In this document: in pieces, positions 35,414 through 44,463 of the stretch | Numbering within the stretch: the first letter of the stretch is position 1 | How the letters are laid out: each line of letters opens with the position of its first letter | Assembly: GCA_015066395.1 (NCBI GenBank) | Contig: SVOL01000009.1 | Span: forward strand, 1 to 64,000 | From: Oscillospiraceae bacterium | Lineage (GTDB): Bacteria; Bacillota; Clostridia; Oscillospirales; Acutalibacteraceae | Length of the DNA stretch: 64,000 bases | Direction of reading: 5' to 3' | Notes under the pieces: generated by a model | What the model saw: the letters and a program-made list of their open reading frames with translations, nothing else | Told to the model about the DNA's origin: nothing | Database searches by the model: none | Position numbers and translations under genes: made by a program

Positions 35414-36859
35414 ATGAGGCTAAAAAAATTGCTGTATCTAAGACAGCACAGTGAAAAAACAGCCGTTATTGACAACGAAATTACTCTTACATACAAAGAA
35501 TTATTTGATAAAGCAAGCTTGATTGCCAAAAAAATAAAGCTTCAAGCATCCGTGCGACAGCACGTTGCTATATTATTGCCAAATTCTGCTAATTATGTGG
35601 TGGCATATTGCGCAGCACTATTGGCAGACTGCGTGGTTATTCCTATATACTATAACGCCACGCCGCAAGAGATAAAGCATTGCATTGAGTTTTGTGATGT
35701 AAGCATTTTAATAACGACTGACGCCGATGCAAAAGAACTGTGTTCCCAAGAGTTACGGCACAGATTAACCATTATAAATATCAACACCCTGGAATCAACA
35801 GTCATCGGCAACAAAAGCCTTATAGCATATCCTGCAAGTCCAAGCGATGTTTCGGTGATATTAGGAACATCAGGCAGCACAAATTCACCAAAAAGAGTGA
35901 TGCTTTCAGACGAGAACATGATCGAGAACGCTCTTGGGATCATACAGTCTCTGGGATACACCGAAAACGAACGCATTCTTGTGGTTCTGCCTCTGACATT
36001 CGCCTCCGGAAACACCTCGCAATTGATCGTTTCACTCGTACTGTCGGCCACAATATGTATTTACCACGGTGCGTTACACCCCAAACTATTCTATGCCACC
36101 ATTAAGAAATACCGGATAACATCAACTACCGTAGTGCCTTCCATACTAAAAATTATTTTAGACGGAAGGGACCACACAAAGGAATGCGAAACATTAAAGA
36201 CACTTTGTTTCGGCGGCGGACCCACAGATAACACAACAATAAAGCGTGTTATGAACAGCCCGTTAAGAAAAGCTTATGTACAGATGTATGGACAAACAGA
36301 AGCCTCTACCAGAATATCACATCTGCATTACAACGATTGCTTTGAAAAAGAAAACTCTGTGGGCAAGCAGCTATACAACATTTGTGTTCGCATTGATGCT
36401 ACAGATAACGAGGTCGGCGAAATATACGTTAAGGGCAAAAATGTGATGCGTGGCTATTATAAAGAAACCGTCTCCCCTATTACAAACGGTTGGCTGGCAA
36501 CCGGCGATATCGGCTATATGGACTCAGATGGCTATTTATACATTTGCGGCAGAAAGAAGAATTTAATTATTGTTTCGGGAATGAACGTCTACGCCGAAGA
36601 GGTTGAAAATATCCTACGCCAGTCCCCTGCCGTGTCGGAAGCACTGGTCTACGGTGTCTGCGATGAAAATCGTGGTGAAATACCCGTCGCCGATGTTGTT
36701 TTAGCAACAGACGCGAATATCACCGAACAAGAACTCAAGGCATACTGTTCTGCTTCACTCTCAGAATACAAAGTCCCAGCACAAATCAACTTCGTCAAAG
36801 CATTAGAACGTACATATAACGGCAAAATCGCCAGAAAAAGGAGGAATGACTATGAATGA
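35414..36859 (+). CDS. AMP-dependent acyl ligase (acyl-ACP or acyl-CoA synthetase)
   Basis: This 481-residue adenylate-forming enzyme activates a carboxylic acid as acyl-AMP and passes it to a thiol. Core motifs are all present: P-loop LGTSGSTNSPKRVMLS, the GGGPTD region, YGQTEAS, the ATP-ribose Asp in ATGDIGYMDSDGYLYICGRKK and the C-terminal catalytic Lys in YNGKIARKR. Its stop overlaps the carrier protein start, so the carrier at 36852 is its likely acceptor. The substrate is unknown and could be a fatty, aryl or amino acid. GGGGTG precedes the ATG. Confidence 0.85.
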   Translation: MRLKKLLYLRQHSEKTAVIDNEITLTYKELFDKASLIAKKIKLQASVRQHVAILLPNSANYVVAYCAALLADCVVIPIYYNATPQEIKHCIEFCDVSILITTDADAKELCSQELRHRLTIININTLESTVIGNKSLIAYPASPSDVSVILGTSGSTNSPKRVMLSDENMIENALGIIQSLGYTENERILVVLPLTFASGNTSQLIVSLVLSATICIYHGALHPKLFYATIKKYRITSTTVVPSILKIILDGRDHTKECETLKTLCFGGGPTDNTTIKRVMNSPLRKAYVQMYGQTEASTRISHLHYNDCFEKENSVGKQLYNICVRIDATDNEVGEIYVKGKNVMRGYYKETVSPITNGWLATGDIGYMDSDGYLYICGRKKNLIIVSGMNVYAEEVENILRQSPAVSEALVYGVCDENRGEIPVADVVLATDANITEQELKAYCSASLSEYKVPAQINFVKALERTYNGKIARKRRNDYE

Positions 36860-37094
36860 TCACTATCTCTCCATAATCGCACGCAATACAAAAGCACAAA
36901 TTGATGAGAATGAAATAAAAAAAGAGCATCGTCTTTACGAGGATTTGGGATACGATTCAATCGGATTTATAAGCATGGTTGTTGCAATCGAAGATGCTTA
37001 TAACTTCGCATTCGATGACGAATATATCAACCCAGAAGCCTTTAAAACTGTCGAAGATGTTGAGAAGTATATAAAATCAAAGATCGACCGTTAA
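36852..37094 (+). CDS. Acyl carrier protein
   Basis: This 80-residue protein is a phosphopantetheine carrier. The attachment Ser is in EDLGYDSIGFISMVVAIED, in the canonical DS position before helix II, and helix IV is TVEDVEKYIKSK. It overlaps the ligase stop by 8 nt (translational coupling). It would carry the acyl group made by the ligase. No phosphopantetheinyl transferase gene is in the window, so the housekeeping enzyme must serve it. AAGGAGG lies before ATG 36852. Confidence 0.9.
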   Translation: MNDHYLSIIARNTKAQIDENEIKKEHRLYEDLGYDSIGFISMVVAIEDAYNFAFDDEYINPEAFKTVEDVEKYIKSKIDR

Positions 37095-37110
37095 TTAAGG
37101 AGAAACCAAA

Positions 37111-38367
37111 ATGAGCTGCACACAAAAACGATTGCAAAGAATATTGGAACAAGCCTATGAGCAGGTTCCCTATTTCAACGGTGTTATAAACGACCTGATT
37201 GATGAACCTTCAGATATAAATCCCACCTTACTAAAAAAAATTCCAACATTTAGCAAACAAGATATTTGTAGTGTTGGATGGGAAAACTTTGTATCCGGCA
37301 AATTTCTCAAGAATGACTATAGTGTTAATATAGACGCCGATATCCGCTTAGAAAGAACATCTGGTACCACTGGAAATCCTATGCAAATTCTGTGGAAAAA
37401 CAGTGACTACTTCGCATCCAGCAGATTTCACTGGCAATACCGTTTTAAGAACTTTGGAATCACCCCCAACTCTCGCATGTGCACAACATTAAGAAATCTT
37501 CCCGGTAATGACATATACTACATCAACAACAAAAAAAACAAATTTGTTTTTAGCATAATGAGGTTCAATAGAGAAACTGTCACTCATATCTTTGCTAAAC
37601 TCAATGAATATCAACCTGAATGGCTGTATATACAAAACAGCGTTCTTTATGTTTTGACATATTTTGCTAAAAAATACCGTCTCAAATTCCCCAAATCAAT
37701 TCGCTATATAGAGTTTATAGGCGAACCCATTTGCAATTATTATCGCGAAAAAATCCACGAAATCATACCTGCTCCAAGCTCTAATATGTATGGTTGTGTT
37801 GAAACAAATGGCATTTCTTACGAATGCCAATTCGGCAATAATCACATTATAAGCGACAATGTCTTACTTGAAATTGTGGATACACATGGTCACCCGATTC
37901 CCGATGGAAATATCGGATATGTCTGTGTTACAGGCTTACATAATACAGGCATGCCCATGATTCGCTATCGCTTGAATGATTTGGCAACAATAAAAAAACA
38001 AGTTTGTAATTGCAACAATAAAAATCCTATCATCGATGTTAAAGCCGGACGAATGACCGAGTTCCTGCTTTTAGATGATGCGGCTGTTTTTGACAAAGCT
38101 AAATTATTTTGTCCAATAAACGCCGGATTAAGCTACTTCAAACCAAAGGCACATGATCTAATATTCAACCTAAAAATGAACACACTTGATAATTATGAAC
38201 TTTTAGTGCTAAAAAACGACCATCACAGCAGTGATATTAGCCAAATAGTACGTGAAATGTTCAACTTATATCAGCTCCCCAATATACGATTTTCAATAAA
38301 ATATACAAAACACGTTGATCAAGCACTGCCCATTGGATTACTAAGATTAAAGGAGGTGATCTCATAA
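37111..38367 (+). CDS. PaaK/CapK-like adenylate-forming protein
   Basis: This 418-residue protein resembles phenylacetate-CoA ligase. It has an N-terminal helical part ending before ERTSGTTGNPMQ (P-loop), YGCVETNGISYEC (A5-like) and MIRYRLNDLATIKK (A7-like Asp), followed by a small C-terminal domain. The end reads LPIGLLRLKEVIS, where PaaK relatives normally have a GK(L/F)R catalytic Lys. Here that Lys appears replaced by Leu. It may therefore use only the thioester or transfer half reaction, or act on a preformed acyl-AMP. AAGGAG precedes the ATG. Confidence 0.75.
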   Translation: MSCTQKRLQRILEQAYEQVPYFNGVINDLIDEPSDINPTLLKKIPTFSKQDICSVGWENFVSGKFLKNDYSVNIDADIRLERTSGTTGNPMQILWKNSDYFASSRFHWQYRFKNFGITPNSRMCTTLRNLPGNDIYYINNKKNKFVFSIMRFNRETVTHIFAKLNEYQPEWLYIQNSVLYVLTYFAKKYRLKFPKSIRYIEFIGEPICNYYREKIHEIIPAPSSNMYGCVETNGISYECQFGNNHIISDNVLLEIVDTHGHPIPDGNIGYVCVTGLHNTGMPMIRYRLNDLATIKKQVCNCNNKNPIIDVKAGRMTEFLLLDDAAVFDKAKLFCPINAGLSYFKPKAHDLIFNLKMNTLDNYELLVLKNDHHSSDISQIVREMFNLYQLPNIRFSIKYTKHVDQALPIGLLRLKEVIS

Positions 38368-39026
38368 TGACACGGCTCTTGCTCGCAATTTCTTTAATTT
38401 GCACTATTCTTGGTTTTTTCGTAAAAAAGAAATATCAAAAAACAGTGCTATCAGTTATTATGTGTGCAGTACTTGCTATATGGCTATATTTGCATGGACT
38501 CGAGGATTTCACCTACTTTAGCATTGTAAAATTATTGTTTTGCATTGCTGCATCGTACTTTTTGTATGTGGTTTCACTTTTTATCGTGGGGACGAAGTTC
38601 ACAAAAGAAAACTTGTTTCCAAAAGGGTGTCTAAAACTACCCAAAAGACAAAGAACCTGGTTTATCGCCGAGAGTTCAAGAAATCTAATAAATTCGACTT
38701 ATGAAGAGCTTATATACCGTTGGTTCTTGCAAAACGCAGTATACGTGCTGACCGAAAACGCTGTTTTATCAATATCAATCACCGTTATAGTGTTTTTTGG
38801 AGTTCACCTAAAACATAAAATAGCAATAGTTCAAATGATAGATATTTTCGTTTTCTCGGTTTTTATATCAACATTATATTATTGGTTTGTAAACCCTCTG
38901 CATTGCATTGTTATACACATTGCAAGAAACCAATTAATAATCAATCAAAAATATCTGTCTTCTCAAAGAGAGAATGAAAAATTTGCCAAATATATAAAGA
39001 TAATGAAAGGCTGGAAAGAAAAATGA
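38367..39026 (+). CDS. CPBP-family intramembrane protease (CAAX/ABI-like)
   Basis: This 219-residue membrane protein has six to seven transmembrane helices and the three CPBP motifs: EExxxR as STYEELIYRWFLQ, FxxxH in VFFGVHLKH, and a late HIARNQ. Such glutamate intramembrane proteases are frequent in bacteriocin clusters, where they may remove leaders or give immunity. It overlaps the upstream stop by 1 nt and the radical SAM gene start by 4 nt, so it belongs to the same operon. AAAGGAGGTG precedes the ATG. Confidence 0.75.
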   Translation: MTRLLLAISLICTILGFFVKKKYQKTVLSVIMCAVLAIWLYLHGLEDFTYFSIVKLLFCIAASYFLYVVSLFIVGTKFTKENLFPKGCLKLPKRQRTWFIAESSRNLINSTYEELIYRWFLQNAVYVLTENAVLSISITVIVFFGVHLKHKIAIVQMIDIFVFSVFISTLYYWFVNPLHCIVIHIARNQLIINQKYLSSQRENEKFAKYIKIMKGWKEK

Positions 39027-40456
39027 ACAACACCAAAGAAAAATATCAGTATCTTGCAGAGATACACCTTTTCACTTTAAACGGAACCTGCTTCGCATTT
39101 ATGCCATGTACCCTAAAATTATTTGAGTTGGATCATCAAACCTACAACCATTTGATGCAATTATCGGAAAAGTATGGCACGAGAAAACCATTCGTTTGCC
39201 GGGATGAAGCCCTTATATCTTCCGGTCTTATTTACGAAGCCGATGAATCACAACACGAAATATTTAAACAAACGACGGCAGCTATGTCACGTGAACACAT
39301 TGCTAATATTATCAACCCGCCTATTACTAATATCGTGTTGCAAATCGCTAACGACTGCAACCTGAACTGTATTTATTGTTACGGTGATGGAGGCTCATAC
39401 GGCAGGCAGAGAGAACTTATGTCATTGGATACTGCTAAAAAAGCAATCGATTATATGGTCACCAACAGCGAAGGCATTGACAATCTATTGGTAACATTTT
39501 TTGGTGGTGAACCATTAATGAATTTCGATGTTGTCAAGGGGGCCTTAAATTACTGCAAAAGCATCGAACGAAGCACCAAAAAAACATTCTCTTTCAGTAT
39601 GACCACCAACGGCACTATTCTCACCGATGAAATATTTGATTTTATCAAAGATAATAAAGTTTCAGTAATGATAAGTATGGACGGAGGAGAGAAACTCCAA
39701 AACAAACACCGCTGTTACTGCGATGGTCGAGGCAGTTTCGATGATATTAAAAAGAATATCGAACGCTTTAAAGAAGCACGCGGCGGTCATCTTACTGCGC
39801 GCGCAACGGTTTGCCGTACAGACATCCGTTTCAAAGAAATCAAAGACGATCTGCTGGCACTGGGATTCACAAATGCCGTTACATCAATAGTCGATACCAG
39901 CGAGGACTCGCCTTTATTTGTAGGAAACGAGTACACAGATAGTGTTCTTGAGCAGTACCAAATACTGGCTGATGATTATGTGAAAAGCACTATACAGGGC
40001 AAACATGTATACAACAATCTGTTTTCTGAAGTATTAAATCGTCTTTATTTTAAAATAATGAAAGAACGTTCTTGTAATGCGGGCAATAACGGTCTTGCCA
40101 TAGGAACCGATGGCAACCTTTATCCTTGTCATCGATTTATGGGAATGCCTGAATATATTATCGGCGATCTTGAGCACGGTATTAACGAAACGCAGAGAAG
40201 CAACTACCGTAAAGCCACTATTTATGAAAAAGAAGATTGCAAAAACTGTTGGTGCAGATACCTGTGCAGTGGTGGATGCGCCCACACGGCGGCAGTACAC
40301 GGTGGCGACGTTTTCCATGCACCGGAGTGTTATTGCGATCTCTATAAAGGATTATATGAGATATTACTACACACATACTGGCGGTTAAAAGAATGGGATG
40401 ATGATATCTTCCGAAAGACATTGGAGAAGTCTGAAAAAGCGGTAAACACTCTATAA
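39023..40456 (+). CDS. Radical SAM/SPASM peptide maturase
   Basis: This 477-residue enzyme probably installs thioether crosslinks in the precursor at 34127. The N-terminal 1-95 part (EIHLFTLNGTCFAFMP, LKLFELDHQTYNHLM) looks like the precursor-recognition region of SCIFF-type maturases. The radical SAM core has CNLNCIYCYGDGG (CxxxCxxC) near residue 113 and TFFGGEPLMN. The SPASM domain has CNAGNNGLAIGTDGNLYPCH, then CKNCWCRYLCSGGC and a final Cys cluster APECYC, enough for two auxiliary [4Fe-4S] clusters. These SPASM features match ranthipeptide maturases. Its ATGA start overlaps the protease stop. Confidence 0.85.
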   Translation: MNNTKEKYQYLAEIHLFTLNGTCFAFMPCTLKLFELDHQTYNHLMQLSEKYGTRKPFVCRDEALISSGLIYEADESQHEIFKQTTAAMSREHIANIINPPITNIVLQIANDCNLNCIYCYGDGGSYGRQRELMSLDTAKKAIDYMVTNSEGIDNLLVTFFGGEPLMNFDVVKGALNYCKSIERSTKKTFSFSMTTNGTILTDEIFDFIKDNKVSVMISMDGGEKLQNKHRCYCDGRGSFDDIKKNIERFKEARGGHLTARATVCRTDIRFKEIKDDLLALGFTNAVTSIVDTSEDSPLFVGNEYTDSVLEQYQILADDYVKSTIQGKHVYNNLFSEVLNRLYFKIMKERSCNAGNNGLAIGTDGNLYPCHRFMGMPEYIIGDLEHGINETQRSNYRKATIYEKEDCKNCWCRYLCSGGCAHTAAVHGGDVFHAPECYCDLYKGLYEILLHTYWRLKEWDDDIFRKTLEKSEKAVNTL

Positions 40457-40509
40457 GAATCCATTGTGGTCGTTACGGTTCACATCACAATAAAACCGGA
40501 GGAGATTTA

Positions 40510-41253
40510 ATGTTTTTAAACGCAGTTAAAAAGTATTTTTTTATATTACCGGTGGCTATGGCGATAATGCTTTTCGCCACGCGCGTCTGGGAAGCTCAAT
40601 TTTTAATAACGCCGTTACCGATGTTAGGATTTTTCTACTATATCGAATGCGTTACACCGGTGATCATGCTTGTTCCGTTGGCATTTTTACTGTATGACAA
40701 TTTTGAGATCGAGCTGGGGCTGGTATGCGGTGTTAAAACGTCAACGTTGATGCTGACCAAATTCTTTTCGGTATTTATTTATGTGTTGTCTACCGTTTAC
40801 ACTATGATATTTTTCTATACATACAAGGAATTTGTGCCCAACAGCAGACACCGCATCGTCTTCCCGATCTACGTTCCTGAAAACTATAAGCTGTATATGT
40901 TTGTTTCGGTCACCGTAACATTGTCGTTTTTCGCCGCTTTGTTTTTGTTTATACGTGTATTAACGAGAAACTGTTATGTACCTGTTGCGGTGGGATTGGC
41001 GGCATTTATAGCCACCTCAACACTCAACAGCGGTATACACGGCGGTACTACCGATATGCGATCGGCTTTGTTTGACCCATTTATTTCTGTGTATTTTGTC
41101 GGCAACACCGTTCCCAACAGTATGAACATTGAAAGTATGACTAATATCTGGACCAACAACCGATTGCTGTTTGCTGGTGCGGCCGTTGTGCTGTTCGTTT
41201 GCTCGTATTTACTCCTTCGCCGCGAAAAACTGCACGAAGGTTTTGGAGAATAA
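40510..41253 (+). CDS. ABC-2-like permease (second)
   Basis: This 247-residue protein has about six transmembrane helices and a coupling-type region LLYDNFEIELGLVCGVKTSTLM after helix 2, like the first permease at 34531. It sits 26 nt before the ATPase at 41280, so these form an ABC transporter. It has a fairly good CGGAGGAG ribosome binding site. No sequence family is recognised with certainty. Confidence 0.75.
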   Translation: MFLNAVKKYFFILPVAMAIMLFATRVWEAQFLITPLPMLGFFYYIECVTPVIMLVPLAFLLYDNFEIELGLVCGVKTSTLMLTKFFSVFIYVLSTVYTMIFFYTYKEFVPNSRHRIVFPIYVPENYKLYMFVSVTVTLSFFAALFLFIRVLTRNCYVPVAVGLAAFIATSTLNSGIHGGTTDMRSALFDPFISVYFVGNTVPNSMNIESMTNIWTNNRLLFAGAAVVLFVCSYLLLRREKLHEGFGE

Positions 41254-41279
41254 TTTTTACTTACAGGAGGAAAGTTACA

Positions 41280-42155
41280 ATGATCGAAATTAAGAATCTT
41301 ACAAAAATTTATCCGCGCGGCAAGAAGAAGGCACTTGACAATGTAAGTTTAGTGATCCCCAACGGTATTTTTGGTCTTATCGGCCGAAACGGCGCAGGAA
41401 AGACCACGATTATGCGTATTATTGCCACTGTAATGTCGGCCACAAGCGGAGAAATCTACTTTGACGGCAAAGAGCTTAATGCCAACAAAGACGAGTTCCG
41501 CTCGTCTTTGGGTTATCTTCCGCAGAGTACAAAACTTATGCCGCGGCTTAATATCGTGGAGTTCCTTGATTATGTGTGTATTATGAAAGGAATCAAGGAC
41601 AAGGGTGAAAGAAAAGAAAAAATAGCTAACGCCATTGAAACGGTCGGACTGGTTGGCGAAGAGAAGAAAAGGCTTCGTAACTATTCAGGCGGTATGCTTC
41701 GCAGAGCGGGTATTGCTCAGGCACTGATAGGTGACCCAAAAGTACTTATAATTGATGAGCCGACGACCGGTCTTGATCCCGAGGAAAGACGTTATTTCTT
41801 GAATCTGCTTTCCAAGATCGCGGTCGACCGAACTGTTATTTTTTCGACTCATATTACCGCGGACATAGAGAACCTGTGCAAAAACATTTGTGTTCTTGAG
41901 TTAGGTGAAGTCAAATTTTTAGGTGAAAAGGCCGACTTTGTCGGACGCATTGAGGGCAAAATATTCCAGCATATCGGAACGTCCGAGGACGAGGCATTTT
42001 TGCGCAAGCAGACGGTAGTGACCTCTGTTTCACATATTGACGGCAAACCGCATATCCGCTATGTCGCTGATGAGGCTTTCACGGATACATCAACTCCGGT
42101 TGAGCCGACCCTCGAAGATGCTTATATCTACGCATTAGGCGGAATCAGAAGATGA
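41280..42155 (+). CDS. ABC transporter ATP-binding protein
   Basis: This 291-residue ATPase has Walker A GRNGAGKTT, a Q-loop (LPQST), signature NYSGGMLRRAG, Walker B VLIIDEPTTGLDPEE and the H-loop STHI. It resembles Nat/CcmA-type exporters. A C-terminal extension of about 80 residues follows the core. It probably powers permeases 34531 and 40510. I use ATG 41280, with AGGAGG before it. The frame is open upstream to 41199, but that part overlaps the permease. Confidence 0.9.
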   Translation: MIEIKNLTKIYPRGKKKALDNVSLVIPNGIFGLIGRNGAGKTTIMRIIATVMSATSGEIYFDGKELNANKDEFRSSLGYLPQSTKLMPRLNIVEFLDYVCIMKGIKDKGERKEKIANAIETVGLVGEEKKRLRNYSGGMLRRAGIAQALIGDPKVLIIDEPTTGLDPEERRYFLNLLSKIAVDRTVIFSTHITADIENLCKNICVLELGEVKFLGEKADFVGRIEGKIFQHIGTSEDEAFLRKQTVVTSVSHIDGKPHIRYVADEAFTDTSTPVEPTLEDAYIYALGGIRR

Positions 42156-42352
42156 GTAAAATTCTAAATCCACACCTTGGTTGCAATACACAATCCTTCA
42201 TCATTCTAATAGTCACAGCCCGAAGCACTTTTCGAACGCATAGAATAGTTTATAACAACATTAAAACATATTCATTTATGTTGCCATACTCGGTCAATAG
42301 GCACAATATATTTATTGTTAAGTTGTTTTGTTTTCCGCATACGAGGATTTAA
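42152..42352 (+). CDS. Doubtful small ORF or gene remnant after the ABC ATPase
   Basis: This 66-residue frame begins with ATG overlapping the ATPase stop (ATGA), a layout typical of coupled genes, but its sequence is basic, low in recognisable pattern and lacks a good ribosome binding site. It could be the degraded start of a lost permease gene or a chance frame. I do not recognise it. Confidence 0.25.
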   Translation: MSKILNPHLGCNTQSFIILIVTARSTFRTHRIVYNNIKTYSFMLPYSVNRHNIFIVKLFCFPHTRI

Positions 42353-42385
42353 AAATTTTTAGAAATTTTGAAGAGAGAGAATACA

Positions 42386-44209
42386 TTGAAAGACAAAATA
42401 TCTGAGTTTATAAAAAAATGGAATAGATTAACAATCCATTTTAAAAGAAGTGTGTTGATTTCCTGGAAGGCATCCCCACAGCTTTTTATTTTGAGAATCG
42501 CTTATGAAATTATTTCTGTTACCCTTCCTATTATTTCCCTTTTTCTTTCTAGGACTGTTATAAATATATTAAGTGCCGATAATTTTCCGTCGCAGCAACA
42601 AGAGTTTTATGCAATTATAGTAGTAATTGTATTTATTAATCTTTTTAGTGCATTATTAGCGCGAGCATATACATATATCAGTACTATTCATTCAGATCTG
42701 GTTACAAATGTTATCGATCTAGAAATCATAGACCAAATCAACAAACTGGATATATCTTTTTTCGATAATCCCGAATTTTACGATAAGATACAAAATGCAT
42801 TAAGAGACTCGCGATCGCTGCAATCGCTCACATGGATATCTTTAACCCTTATTAAAAGCATAATTCAGATGACATCAAATCTGATAATTCTTATGGGACT
42901 GAACTTCTATTTACCAATAATTATGTCGATTCTTTGTCTCCCCGGTGTTTTTATCGATAAATACGTAGCCAAACGCAAATACGAATGGCAATTACAAAGA
43001 GCACGCAATGACCGCAAACTAGGATATATTAAGAATATACTTATATCCAAGACACACGCTAAAGATATACGTTTATTTAATGTACAAGAATACTTTCGGA
43101 AAATGTACACTAATATGTGGCAAACTTGGTTTGGTGAAAAGAAAAGTCTCGACAAACAACGGTTCGTGTTATCTTTTTCGGCAAGCATACTTCCCCTTTT
43201 TGCAACTACCGCTGTGCTGCTTATGGTGGGAAACGGTATATTATCAGGCTCGCTTTCAATAGGTGATTATTCATTATATGGCGGCGTAGCAAACCAATTA
43301 TTATCATCTATCAACACTTTGACGGGAGTAATCAACCAAAGTTATGAAAGTGAAATGAGACTGAGCAAATATGCCGATTTTCTAAAACTAGAGCCCGTAG
43401 TAAAGGACAACGGAAACAAAAAAATAGACGAAATTACAACCGTCCGGTTTAAGAACGTATATTTCTCCTACCCAAACACCAATCAATTGATTCTTAAAGA
43501 TATCTCGTTTGACATTACGCAAAATCAAAGCGTTGCATTAGTTGGCTTGAACGGTGCGGGAAAATCAACAATCGTTAAACTACTTTTGCGATTATATGAA
43601 CCGGATCGCGGCGAAATATTAGTTAATGGTATAAATATCAGAGAGTATGATTTAAAAAGCTACTATAAATGCATCGGTGTGGTACTTCAAGATTTTTGCC
43701 GTTACAACCTCAAAATCCGAGAAACTGTGGCAATAACTGATATTGAAAATATGTCAGATGATCATAAAATAATTAGGGCGTGCAAAGATGCAGACATTGA
43801 ATTAAAAGCAATTGGCCCCAATGCTGGAATTGACACATATCTTGGCAAAGTATTTGACAAAAACGGGTTAGAGCTTTCCGGAGGTTACTGGCAGAAATTT
43901 GCGGTGGCACAGGCGTATTTTAAAAATAGTTCTTTGATGGTATTTGATGAACCAAATGCAGCATTAGATCCCGAAGCCGAACAACGCCTTTTCTTAAAAA
44001 TGAGAAATCTCAGCAAAAACAAGTGTGTTCTTTACGTAACACACCGATTATGTGCTGCTACAACCGCGGGTCAAATTATTGTACTTAAAGACGGCACTTG
44101 TATTGAAAAAGGTACGCACACACAATTGATGAAAAACAAAAAAATATATTATGACTTGTTCAACAAGCAAGCAAAGAACTACAGAGAGGATGAAACTCAG
44201 AACACATAG
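42386..44209 (+). CDS. ABC exporter (TMD-NBD) without peptidase domain
   Basis: This 607-residue protein has a six-helix exporter TMD (about 35-350) and an NBD with Walker A GLNGAGKSTIV, signature LSGGYWQKFAVAQAY, Walker B LMVFDEPNAALDPEAE and the H-loop THRL. It resembles bacteriocin/lantibiotic exporters (LanT-like) but lacks the C39 protease domain, so leader removal must be done elsewhere, for example by the CPBP protease. The start is probably TTG 42386 with a weak AGAGAGAG site. An earlier in-frame TTG at 42368 is less likely. The AT-rich codons differ from the flanking core genes. Confidence 0.85.
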   Translation: MKDKISEFIKKWNRLTIHFKRSVLISWKASPQLFILRIAYEIISVTLPIISLFLSRTVINILSADNFPSQQQEFYAIIVVIVFINLFSALLARAYTYISTIHSDLVTNVIDLEIIDQINKLDISFFDNPEFYDKIQNALRDSRSLQSLTWISLTLIKSIIQMTSNLIILMGLNFYLPIIMSILCLPGVFIDKYVAKRKYEWQLQRARNDRKLGYIKNILISKTHAKDIRLFNVQEYFRKMYTNMWQTWFGEKKSLDKQRFVLSFSASILPLFATTAVLLMVGNGILSGSLSIGDYSLYGGVANQLLSSINTLTGVINQSYESEMRLSKYADFLKLEPVVKDNGNKKIDEITTVRFKNVYFSYPNTNQLILKDISFDITQNQSVALVGLNGAGKSTIVKLLLRLYEPDRGEILVNGINIREYDLKSYYKCIGVVLQDFCRYNLKIRETVAITDIENMSDDHKIIRACKDADIELKAIGPNAGIDTYLGKVFDKNGLELSGGYWQKFAVAQAYFKNSSLMVFDEPNAALDPEAEQRLFLKMRNLSKNKCVLYVTHRLCAATTAGQIIVLKDGTCIEKGTHTQLMKNKKIYYDLFNKQAKNYREDETQNT

Positions 44210-44396
44210 CAAAACCTCCCTTTGTTTTCTCAGTTGTTATTTAGTAATGATACTACTTTTTACTGCACAGAACATCCGCAGACACAAGAAAGAACTCACT
44301 CAGCATCAGTCCACTACGGCGATCGCGTACATCGCCGTCTCCACCAATCACACTTGCAACTCAAACCACCTCCATAAGAGCTATACTCCCAACTGA
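44190..44396 (+). CDS. Doubtful small membrane peptide
   Basis: This 68-residue frame overlaps the end of the exporter by 20 nt. It has one hydrophobic segment (LCFLSCYLVMILLFTA) followed by a polar tail rich in His, Asn and Thr. The ribosome binding site directly abuts the ATG, so translation is doubtful. It could be a small immunity or accessory peptide, or a chance frame. Confidence 0.25.
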   Translation: MKLRTHSKTSLCFLSCYLVMILLFTAQNIRRHKKELTQHQSTTAIAYIAVSTNHTCNSNHLHKSYTPN

Positions 44397-44463
44397 AAAG
44401 GCAGAACGAAAAACCGTTTTGCTTTTTCGATGTAGAGAAACCATTACACATAAACTATAAAAA

